Positions 27,213-38,107 of a stretch of 64,000 nucleotides of DNA are shown in pieces. The stretch comes from Aphelocoma coerulescens (taxonomy: Eukaryota; Chordata; Aves; Passeriformes; Corvidae): positions 14,111,497-14,175,496 of the forward strand of contig NC_091016.1 of NCBI RefSeq assembly GCF_041296385.1. Direction: 5' to 3'. Within the stretch, counting starts at the first letter, position 1, and the number at the start of each line of letters is the position of its first letter. A program made the position numbers and the translations under genes. The notes below the pieces were generated by a model. That model had not been told where the DNA came from, made no database searches, and saw nothing but the letters and a program-made list of their open reading frames with translations.

Positions 27213-30200
27213 GAAAAAATCAAGATGTCCTCTGGAATTGAATCAGCCAGACTGACAGCAGCTTTCTAAATGCACTGGCCAACAAAGCAAGTGATCTCCT
27301 GACAAGAATATGGAATTCATCTTCACACAGCTGTTACTGCAGAGGGACCCAACAAGGCCAAGATCATTGTGGGATGAGCCTAACAATTCTAAAATGCCCA
27401 GCCTGAGAAAAACATCTGAGAAAAGTCACAGAGCTTGAAATGAAAACCCCTCAGGCCAACTGCAGTTGCAATTTTTTTTCTTTTAATTCAGTGAAGTTAC
27501 TCTGAATTTGTAGTGGAGGAATCCAGTTTTGATACTGGCCAGAGCATTCTGGAAGAGTCTTTGAACTCTGGCAATGAAGCATTCACCTGCACAAATCAAC
27601 AAGCCTCCATCTGTACCCAGTCCCTAGGCTGGTAAGAGTGAGGAGCTGCAGAGCTGTCTAAAACAAACAGTGTTTTTGAATAATCTGCTAACATTATCAG
27701 AGAGGAAATAAACTGTATTTTATTGGACTGCGTTGCAAAGCCACCTAGGCTGTGTGTGCACTTATATTTCAGGATGAAGTTTTCAATTCATCCCCTCTTT
27801 ACCACACAAAATGCCAATCACAAAGCAATCCTGTGTGTGGAAGACACAGGATGCACACTAACCACTGAACTATATTGCCACAACAAGAGTGAGCACCCTG
27901 GGGATCCATGGGGCACATTGACTATTAGTGTCTGAAGTGATGAAGAATAGACAGAAATAGTAACCACAGCTGGTGATCAAAGGCTCATTCAGGCTCCAGC
28001 TGTATAAATTACAACCTCTTACTGAGGAAGCTCAGTGATATATTCAAAAAACAAAATGAGAAGCATGTTACAGATAACAATTGAAAGAAACCAGCCAAAT
28101 ACCTGACTCCCACCAACCAAACTTCTCCTGCTCTCAGCAGGATTGAAATTTTAGCTTAGAACAAACAATTGCTCCTAATTTGGCTTTGACAGGGACACGT
28201 TAAGGCGCCTTCTAAAAGATAACTGGAAAAAAGACATTGATATCTTAGAGATGTTAGATAGATATGTTTCAATCTTGACTTTAAGACACATCCTAGTATG
28301 TCACAAAGTCCCAACTGTACAAACTATCTGAGAAACTGTGTTTCTATCAATTTAATAGCTATAGAGACGTTTCAGAAGGTGGAAACATGCTGAAAAGCCA
28401 GCTCTTTTCAATGCATCTCTATTTGGGAGCCCCAAAGCAGCTGGATCACTTGCCATTTTCCATATGCTGGGGCAGTATTTGTCTGTGGAGTATTGCAGTT
28501 TCCAGAAACTGGTATGAGAAATTAATCAGCTCAAATATCAGCCAACATTTACAAATCAAATAGCATTTAAATCTGATGAAAGTCATGACTGAAAATTCAG
28601 AGGCAGTTAGAACAGGATTTTTAAACTACAATTCCTCTGAAGTATTTGAGACTAGAAAGACACTTACACATAGGCAAAAAGGGACAAAATCCAGGTTAAA
28701 GAAATCTGATGAAAAATTCTACCTCAACTGAAGTCTATATCTTAACATCTTCTTAGTGTCAAAGCAATATGAGCTGAGGCTCAAAGGGAGCAGGCTGAAT
28801 GAAGCCTTTGCTGCCTCCCAGACTCTTGTGATCATTATCCTTTCTGCAGCATTCCCACATGAAAAGCTATTTTTCAGCCTAGACTCAGCAGAGCTCTTAA
28901 GCACGTGCTGAACCCAGTCAAATCAAGACTGGACAAGAAACAAACTCTCAATCCATTAGGCCTTATAAAGCTCACTGCAGGAGTGCCTAGTGAAGTCATG
29001 TGGCTTGTTTCACGTGCAATGTTGAAGATCTTCCTTATCCAAAAACCCCCAAACCATACCTTTAATCCACTTCAGCAGAGTGCCTTGTGCTCTCAGGACC
29101 CTGACTGCACACAGGACTGAAAATAGGGCTACACTGGTTGTCTACTCTTAGCAGAAACAAGCCAGCCCCAAGGAATTACAGCTTTTTACCCATTGCACTG
29201 AAAACTGATGAGCCTTCTCTCACAGATAATCTGGCATTCTGAAGCTCGGTTTAACTTGGCACTGGTCCTTCTCTCTGCTTTGAAAGGCATACAGGAAAAA
29301 AAATTGCTCTAAGATATTTACCAGTGAAGTTCACTGTGGAATAGTAAAGAAACATTGAGATCAGAATGGAAATAACAGAAGAACAGTTTTTGCAGTTGAC
29401 CGGCTCCACCCTTTGCCAGAATGAGATTTTGGGACATAATGGCTGGAATAAAGTGCTGTCAGTCCAGGCTCTGAGGCCACCAGAACCCACTCCTGGCACA
29501 AGGCAGTTTTAAGACAGCTTTGTGCACCTCTAATCTAATTTCACACTGGGGCAATTCATAAGCTCCTCTATGCTATGTCTGCTGCCAACAGATGCTCCTG
29601 CAAGCAAGGGTCCTCAGGATGCATGAATAACTCATCACCTTCTGCCAGGACACACTGACAAGAAGGGACTGTCCAGAAATTTTTTTCAGTGGCTCTTACA
29701 CTAGGATTCCTTGAGGCAAAGCTGAATGCCATGGAAATACTAGCAGCTTTAAGATTAATTTGCAAACTCAAGCAGCTAACCCAGATGTGATGTTAAAGGC
29801 TCTCCATGTCTGACAAGTGAGATTTTATGTCAAGTCCTCTTTATGAGGACTGCTTGAATTCACCTCCAGGGTTCTTTGGTCTCACAGTTATGTAAAAAAA
29901 AAAAAATCATTTCCTTTATATTATAACATTCTGAAATCCACTTTCAGCATAGGAGCAAATACCGACTTATACTCATGCTGTCTCAAGTAGGTGCTTGCCT
30001 TTTTATAAATAAATTCACCTCCAGTGACTATAAAGCAGTAACAAGGCTCCCGGGGAATGCTATATATGCACGTGACATTTTAGGAAAGTGATACAGATTT
30101 TGGAGATTAGAGGATAATAAAATGAAGAGAAATAACTCCTCATCTGAGTCTTCAAAGGAAAAGACTAAAATGTGGATAGACTCCAGCTTTATAGCAATTC

Positions 30201-33058
30201 CCTTCCATTCTGCATTTAGCATCAGGTTCTTTCTGATTTCTTTACTCAGGCATATTTTCCCTCAGGGGAAATTCATTACAGTTAGAACACTGCCCATGAT
30301 TTCATAATACGTATTTATGGAGTTAATCATACTCGCGTCTCTCAAGGCGTCTGTTGCTCCGCTTTGGTAAATTCCTAATTATCCCTGCAGGACAGCAGTG
30401 TCAGTCCTGAGCCCTCCTACAGTGGGTTGCCATGTTTCATACTCAAGGAAAGGAGATGTTCTTTAGGTGTGATCAACACAGGCTGCCTGGTACCGCAGTG
30501 GGCAATTTGTAGTGTACAACAGAACTCTCCCGGTGTATTCATCTCCTAAATCTTTTCCTGTGTCTGCCTGCTAGATTTCCTCTCAAGGAAAGCAGGGGAG
30601 CCTTACTGTGATAAACATCCAGCATTGGTCCACCTTTCCATTTTAATTACTTCTTACTGGCCATGGTGGCAAAGTACATAATTGGTCACACTGTAACACA
30701 AAGCTGCAACTGAAGGTTCTAGCCCTGGTCTTCCCTCTCCACTAAACTGCTGCAACTCAGTAATGCTACCGAGGCAAAAATCGGGCTCAAACTGAGCTAA
30801 TTCAAACTAAAGAAGCAAGAAATCACAGCACAGTAGCACTTCTCAGCAGACTCCAGTTTTTCCCACAGGTATCTCTGGTTGTCCTTCCAACATGTATAAA
30901 CCTGCCTCTTGATGTGGATGCTACAGTTTAGAAACAACACTTTGCCTGCACAGTGAGCTCAGCGCATTTCTAATGAGAGCTGCTGCACCAGCTTCATGTG
31001 TTTTAAAATACTGTTGTAATAAATCCTGCAGCTGCAGATTAAATATTTCATAAAGGCAGAGTTTGAGGGGGAAATTTCCTCTTAATTGAGTTCTGTAATA
31101 AGGCATTTCAGGGAGAAAGAGGACAAATGTGAAATCTGGATTTGATCCTTCAGTCCTGTCCTCCACTATGAATGGGAACACTTCAGCATGCAGGAAAGGA
31201 ATTCCTTGATTTTAAGCAACATTTTTATAGTAAGAATTCCTCTAGACTTTCTCCAGTCTTAAGCACCACCTTATAGACTCTGGTTGCACGAGGAATCCCA
31301 TTTCAGAAGACAAACAGAAGTCATACATTTCAAAGACAGCAGGCTGGGGAGCTCAAAATTATCATTTGTACGATGACAGTAACTATAACAGCTGAGACTA
31401 AGGTGCAGTGGCACAAGTAGTCAGCATGTACCCACAAATAAGAAGGCCCTGCCTTAAACAATTGAAAATGTAATAAAAAAAATAATTAAGCACTCTTTGG
31501 AGCTTCTGAGAGTCACCACACTCTTTCTTCTTACTACTTGATGAGAACTTGAGCCAAGTTAGTTTTGTCTGGCAACACAGCAAAGAGCCTAAAGCGAACA
31601 GATTACGGAATAAAAGTAAATAGGGAGCCAAACCCACACCCCAACAGGGCCATACTGTAGGTTGCAGTAGTGTTGCACCAACATCCCCAAAAGCATAACC
31701 CACATTGTTGGAAGCTAAAGATCAGAACTCTGCTGGTTCTTAGGCAGTGAGACCTGTGGGATTCCCAGTCATTCTCACAATCTCTCACAAGGATGAGGCG
31801 TTGGCCTGGGCGAGAAGAACGGACAAAGGAAACACGGTGGTGCTGACCTGAGAACACAGCACCCTCACATTCATTTGCACTCAGCAAAGCTTCAAAGCAG
31901 AGAGAGAGATTGTTCTTGTTTAGAAATCCAAATTCAGACATTCAAATGCATATCAAAGAATCCAAATATCTAACCTCAATTTTGGGTGCTGCTGCCACTC
32001 CCATTTAAATTCCGCAGAAGCTGTGGCATACTCACACTGCTGAAATTAGGCATTTATGTAACTGTCCAAATAGGAATTTAAAGACTAAAAATAAAAACCT
32101 TAACCCTGAGATCAGTCTCTTAACTAAACAACAGCCCTCTCTGCCTTGTGGCTTCTTTTTTCCTAAATGATCAAATTATGGGTGTTATCCTCCGTCACTC
32201 ACTCAGGGTTCGGGCTCGGGCTAATTGCAAAGGATGTACAAGGCAGCTGTCACAGGGACCTGTCAGCAGTGTGCAACAGCAGAATCAATCCTGCCTTTGC
32301 ACAGCTGATGCATGCCACCTTGGAGGTAAATTTTTAAATACTGTGCCATCTTGGGATTCTGCAATAAAAAGAGAAAGCACTGGAACTGCCAAGGTCCACG
32401 TCCCAGGAAACCTTTGCAGGAGTTACACAGACTGCAGGTGAAGCATCTGGCGTGGTACCCAGGGAATACAAACAGCCTTACCATCTGGAGAAGCTCAGAC
32501 CCACAAAACCTCATCTGGGAGAGCTTAGATCTCTGTAAAAGTAAAGAGTCACATTTTAAAACTTCCATACACCTTGATTTAGCAAAACAACAAGACTCAA
32601 TCAGTAATCAGTAGAGAACGACAGACACATTCAGCAAGCACATTGCTCCTTCCCATGAACAGCCTTCTGAGGGAGCCAACCTGGAGAGAAGAGGTGAAGC
32701 CTCTTTAATTAGTTTGGATTGTACAAATAATATTTAGACAGTTAAAATTATGCATGAAAGATCAGCTTGCCCATCTATGCAAAGATGAGACCAAGGCTGA
32801 AGCCCCATCAAGGATCTTTAGTAAGAAACTGGCTCAAAATCCATTCACTCTCAGTAACCTTCTCACGTACCACAAAAATCTTGAATACTTTTGCAACACA
32901 AACAGTAAAACCTGTTTAATAGCCGTGCCAGCTTTCAGACTTTCCCAGCATGCTTGACAAAACTACGAATCAACAAAATAAAACAAGCCAGGGAGTGGCT
33001 CTAACTAAATGCCAATTACAGCAAGAAGAAATTCAATCTGCAGGAGCAAGTAACAGCC

Positions 33059-33094
33059 TTTCTTCTTCTTCTTCTTCTTCTTTCTTTTTTTTTT
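33059..33094. repeat. (TTC)n repeat with poly-T
   Basis: About seven TTC units are followed by a T-rich tail. This is a polypyrimidine and polypurine simple repeat. Confidence 0.9.
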
Positions 33095-35736
33095 CCTGCT
33101 GTCTTTATGCTTAAGACTAAAATAGCCAAGATATATTTAATGCAGGGAACTCCTGCAGTGATATGTACTTGACAATACTTGACACAAGGGCCTGGGCTAA
33201 GTCTCATCAGCAGCAATAATTGTTTACCAGACACAAATATCCCATAGGTGTGAAATTAAAACCTGTACAAGTGACACACAGAAAAGATTGTCCTGGGGGA
33301 TCACAAGGCAGAAGCACAGCTGTGAAATTACTCTGGCAGACACTGACACAGCTAATAACATGATCCTTTCAATCTGTAATTTGTTAAAACTCCCAATCTG
33401 CCCCTCCATTCTGAGGACATGGGGAGGAAGCAAGCCTGTACTCTGCCTGCCTGCACATACTTTGGCTCAGCAGCACTTTTCACATGTTTTCCAGCATTCC
33501 TGCTAAAACATTGGGCAGGTATCAGGGAGCAAGCAAGGAAGGGAGTCATTTCTGTTGCTCGCATAAGGGGACAGCAGCACAGGCATGCCAGAGAAAATAG
33601 CTTTTGTGACACTCCACACCAACACTGTCAGAAATACAGCAATTGTGCTTCAGGTGCAAAGGTAAACCACTGGAACCATTTAAATGAACTCTGCATTTCT
33701 GAAATGCCAATTGTGCAAACCTGCTGATATTTCATCTCAACAGATATACTGCATCTGGTGTTTATGGCTTTGTGTTGTTGCCAGAGAGCCCCAGGAGCTT
33801 TGGTCTGGGAGCCAGGCCAGTGTCTACCAAGTTAGTTGGACTGCTGTGGATACATAAAGATCCAATATTTCTCTGATTTAAAGCTTTCAGGCAGATTTTT
33901 CAGAGACTTGTTTTATTTATAGCCAGCATATGTGGAGAGAAATAAAGCAGTCATTTAAAATGCTGTGCCACTATGAGCCTATTTCTTCCAGTTTCATATT
34001 TCAGTATCTTATTTTGAAGCACAGAGAACTGGAAGTCTGGTTATTTCTACATAAACATCCATTTGTGAATTAGACAGAGATTCAGCAAGGGAAGGCCTCT
34101 CCATTAAGAAAGGAAAAGGCCAGATAGAGTTTTGTCACCAAAGCTGGAAACGTGACACTGTTTATACAGATGGTCACTGTCTCTGTTACAGCCATGTAAC
34201 AGTTAAGTGCTTTTCCTTCTCCCACTCCTTATGGAACAGATTCTTGTCCTTCTGTTACAGAAAGCTCTGACGTGTCAATGGAGATGCCCCAGGTATTCTG
34301 ATCCTTCAAGTTTTAAGGTTTTCTTCCACTTGAAGGGATGCTCTCCATCCCTCCCTAGAGAAAATCAAAATTATTCTGATCATTAAATTGCTAAAAGATA
34401 AAAATTTAAAAATAGGAGGCTGCAGTCTAACAAAAATCAAACAGAATTAGTAAAAACAAAGAGTTTCTCTTCAGGGAATATTTTAAGTGTCTGCGCAGAC
34501 AAAAATATTAAACAAAAGCGTGCACAACTTTGTTTTGCAGGGACGTGCAGGATGCTCGGCCATCTGCTGAAAATGGAAGGCTGCCAAATATCACAGAGTC
34601 ACACCTTGAGTCTGGAAGCTGAGCCTACATGGCAAATCCATACATTTCTTGTGGTGTCTGCATGCCATCAGCCTTTCCTTTACCTTTTACTCAGCTTTAC
34701 ACTTTGCTGGCTGCTAAGCTGGACCGCTTCAGTTTTTACAAGGGCAGAGCCCAATTCTGCAAAATAGCATTGGCTGCTGCAGAGCTGCTGGCAGGACACC
34801 TGGCTCTATGCTTGAAGGTTTTCAGAATTGGGGAACATTAGACAAGCAGTGTTTGGAAGATTGGGGTCCCCACTCAAAGCCACTGGCATCAGGAAAAGGC
34901 ATAACATGTAGCTCAGGAAAAATTCTTCCATCTTTCATTTAGAAAAAGTAACCAAAAGGAAAAGTCCTTTAAAGCTGAACTTTTACAGGCCACCAACTTA
35001 TATCATGAAAAAAACCTTGAGATTTCCACGAATATCTGACTTAATCAAAACTCTGCCATACTTTTAATTCATATAAACCTGTTTCTTGTGTCTAAGTAGT
35101 TGAGAGTATGGGATGAGAGTTTCTGTAACTTGAAGAGTGGTTAACCAGGTCAGGACCAAGGCAACAATAGTAAAACAATACTTCTGGCCATCTCATTGAA
35201 AATTTTGCACAGATTCCTCACCTCGCCTCTGTCTATAGCAGAGAACTTTATGATGATATTGGCTAAACAGTGCAAAAGTCACCATTACAGTTGTTGAGCC
35301 CGAAAGGAAATAATTTCCAGCACCTAGTGGCAACTGGCAAAATAACAGGTACAGACTGCACTTCTTAAAAGTTCAGAAACCCATCCAACATTAATGCTGG
35401 TTTTCATAAGGTTTCCTCAAATATAAGAATGATCCTTAAACTCTTGTATAATTTCAGTTATTTTTTAATGCAGATTCCTGCTGGCATACCCACATTTGGA
35501 GAAGTCCTTAGGAAAGAATCTGTTGTCAATACTACACCATTCATCAGCTCAAAAGCCAAATGGATTTCTCATAACTCCTGCTTGTTTAGCCATCTTTCTC
35601 TGTAGTCCTCCCAGCGGGATAGAATGAAATTAAATTTAAACTAGGATTTAAATTATTTAGTTGGAGATAATTGAGTTTGGGAAGTTGTACTGGAGCACGA
35701 TCACCCCGGGAAGCAGCTGAACATGATTTGAGGTGG

Positions 35737-35857
35737 GGGAGCAGAAGAAGTGAGCTGGCATGCCTGGCCGAGTGAAGGTGTCCCTGCCCATGGCAGGGGG
35801 TTTGGAACACAGTGGTCTTTAAGTTCCCTTCCCACCCAAACCATTCTATAATTCTAT
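35737..35857 (+). mobile_element. CR1 LINE 3'-end fragment (sense)
   Basis: The end of the stretch runs 'gtgtccctgcccatggcagg', then 'ggtttggaacacagtggtc', and closes with 'ccattctataattctatg'. This is the characteristic 3' terminus of CR1 on the plus strand. About 120 bases are recognisable. It lies about 0.6 kb upstream of the TMEM17 CpG island. Confidence 0.85.
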
Positions 35858-36667
35858 GTCACATCAGGAACAGAAAATTTCTCACAGTAAAATGCACGAG
35901 CTGCTCTCTTTCGTCCTGGTTGTGCAGGAAATAATTTCCTTCATGCCTAAGAATGGCATCTTTTTTTTCTCTCGGAAGGAATCAGGCCCTAAGGGGACTG
36001 AAAAGCCTAGTGAGCAAACCACCTCATTTCTAAGGGGCCTACATTTTCCAAATAAAAGAAGCACAAGAAGAAGTTGGGTTTACATTATTAACTTATTGTG
36101 ATTCCATGAAACCTCTAATAAGGGACAAAGCCGACTTGGCTAGAATGGCCGTGTTGGTCTCACGACAGCTTTTAACTTCAGAGTACCACACACAGGTTTC
36201 CTTGAGGAAAATGTATTTTCTGGCTCAGTTACACCTGCATCTCTCGTAAAACGAGTCATTCACATCCACTTTAAGTCGCAATACAGAATGTTCACCCTTC
36301 TTTCACTCCCCCCTCTCCCTCCCGCCGTCATCGAGGACTGGCATTTCCCCGGATTTATCCAGATGGAAGCAGAGCGGTTCTACAGCAGCTTTCCTCGGGC
36401 CAACATTCCGGTTACCGTCTCAGAAAACCCACACCCTGCCCTCGCAGGGTAGAAGAAAAAAAAGATCCCCTCTGACTGATCCGCGAAGCAGCAAAGCGAT
36501 GCCCGAACTGAGGGGAGACGCCGGCACCCGCACCCCGAGCCCCAGGCCGCTGCCGCGGGCAGCGCTCACGGGCGGGGCCGGGCTCGCTGCCGAGCGGGCT
36601 GCCTTCCCCCAGTGCCGCGCCCCGGTGGGCTCGGGGTCCATCCCCGGGGCGGAGGCTCCGCTCCCCC

Positions 36668-36713
36668 CGCCCCAAACCCGGGATCGCTCCCGCCCCAAAC
36701 CCGGGATCGCTCC
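36668..36713. repeat. Perfect 23-bp tandem repeat in the TMEM17 promoter
   Basis: Two identical 23-base units follow each other directly (36,668-36,690 and 36,691-36,713). The junction forms a 'cccgcccc' GC-box-like motif, and each unit carries the palindrome CCCGGG. The repeat ends about 70 bases before the start codon, so it lies in the core promoter or 5' UTR. Confidence 0.9.
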
Positions 36714-36784
36714 CGCTCCGCTCCAGCCGCTCTCCCGAGCCGGGCCCCACGGCGCGTGCGCGGCCCTGCCGCGGCCCGGGCGCG

Positions 36785-36932
36785 ATGGCGCGGCCCGAGG
36801 GCCCCCCGACGCTGCCCGAGCCCCTGCGGCGGCGGCTCGTCTCCTTCAGCAGCTCCGTGTTCAGCGACAGCCGCCACTCCGCGCTCAGCGACGTGCCCCG
36901 CGCCCCGCCGGGGTTCCCGGGCTACCGCGCAG
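36785..36932 (+). CDS. TMEM17: TMEM17 coding exon 1
   Basis: Encodes residues 1-49 and the first base of codon 50, the cytosolic N-terminus with the conserved basic stretch and 'SSSVFSDSRHS'. The donor is CGCGCAG/GTACCG. The downstream half ('PRAPPGFPGYRA') is GC-driven and probably species-specific. The exon lies inside the CpG island. Confidence 0.93.
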
Positions 36933-38038
36933 GTACCGCGCGGGGCGCGGCCTCGGGCCGGGCAGGCGGCGGGGCTGGGCCCGGAGCCCCGCTGTGGGTG
37001 CCGGGCCCGGGGGGCCGCGCCGGGACCCGCCGCTCGCAGGAGCCGCTTTCGCTGTCGGCTCCTCTTCATTGACCCTGCCTGTCGTGGTGAGCGATAGCTG
37101 CGCCCATCGCATCGCCAGTGGAACTCGCGGGCCAACACGGCGCCCTTTTCAAACCTCCGGCGCGAGAGCAGCCATGGAAATGCAGACAGTACGGCTACGC
37201 AGGAAGGCTGGATTGATTTAAACCGATAAATCCGTTCTAAGCCGATCAAATCAATCAAGAAGCCGTTCTTATTTCAAGACAGGAGTACCCTCTTTCTTTG
37301 TGTAGTAACACTGCTAGCACTTACTAGTTCTTCATTTCATTTATCAAACATTTCGCAAATAGCTTCTATCTTTAAGCTTTTTTCCTTCCACTTTCTGTTC
37401 AGAGAATACTCCTATGTTAATATCCAATCCACTGAAACCAATTGCATATTATTGGACATCGGGATTTCAAAAATTAAGTTTTACACATATATATCTTGGT
37501 GAGTTGCTGTAGCAACTGGCCATTGCAATACTGTCTGGCTTTTCCATTAATTTCAGCAGTCACAGAAAATAAGCATTAATTTAATTCAGGGATAGAAAAA
37601 TGAATTAGAATTGGCTTATATTGCTTAAACATTCATCCAAACACAGTCTTAGAACTTGCAGGGAATTTATAAATAGCAATGCCATGTCAAGGAAACCTTT
37701 AACATACCTAAACATTGTTATCACAATTGAAATTAGAATTCTTGGCTTCTCTGTTTTTATGTAATATGGCCATGAACCATTACATTTTTATCCAATACAT
37801 ATGGGACAGAAATGTAGTTACTTATAACTGGATGGTTGTGGGTTTTTTTGAAGGATAAAGCAGTGTTCTGGAATTTTATCTTGGTGACTGCTCAAGTTGT
37901 CTTGGTGTTCAAGAGATTCCTGCGTTAGGACAGCTGGGACACTTTTAGGTAGATGGTGAAACTGCTTTTGAGGTACCTATAGATTTTAATTCCTTTGCAG
38001 ATGTAAGAAAGTGTTGATGCTTAAAAATGGGATTACTG

Positions 38039-38107
<69 letters not shown>

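Larger units (their letters stand above)
15833..35734. other. Gene-poor intergenic stretch
   Basis: No exon could be supported over these 20 kb. Candidate frames are at most about 170 codons long, lack known domains and are not flanked by convincing splice sites. I can name an AATTT repeat near 19,915, a 39-bp tandem duplication near 27,140 and a TTC repeat near 33,059. The sequence is AT-richer than the TMEM17 promoter region. It may contain conserved noncoding regulatory DNA, which cannot be recognised without alignment. Confidence 0.6.
36480..37170. promoter_or_regulatory. CpG island at the TMEM17 promoter and exon 1
   Basis: CpG dinucleotides are dense over roughly 700 bases, against an otherwise CpG-poor window. 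The island contains GC-box-like motifs on both strands and no convincing TATA box. It surrounds the TMEM17 start codon and the beginning of intron 1. This suits a broadly expressed gene with dispersed start sites. The exact transcription start cannot be fixed from sequence. A divergent transcript toward lower coordinates is possible, but I see no exon for it. Confidence 0.85.

Noticed and set aside
36499..37221. 240-codon open frame on the + strand across the CpG island
   Set aside because: It overlaps TMEM17 exon 1 in another frame, is almost all Pro, Arg, Ala and Gly, and runs through the TMEM17 splice donor. Long frames in all directions are expected in CpG-rich DNA with few stop codons. 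It could at most act as an upstream frame if transcription starts before 36,499.
36566..37258. 230-codon open frame on the - strand across the CpG island
   Set aside because: Composition is GC-driven with no domain, and it is the mirror of the same stop-poor region. It is not evidence for a divergent gene.
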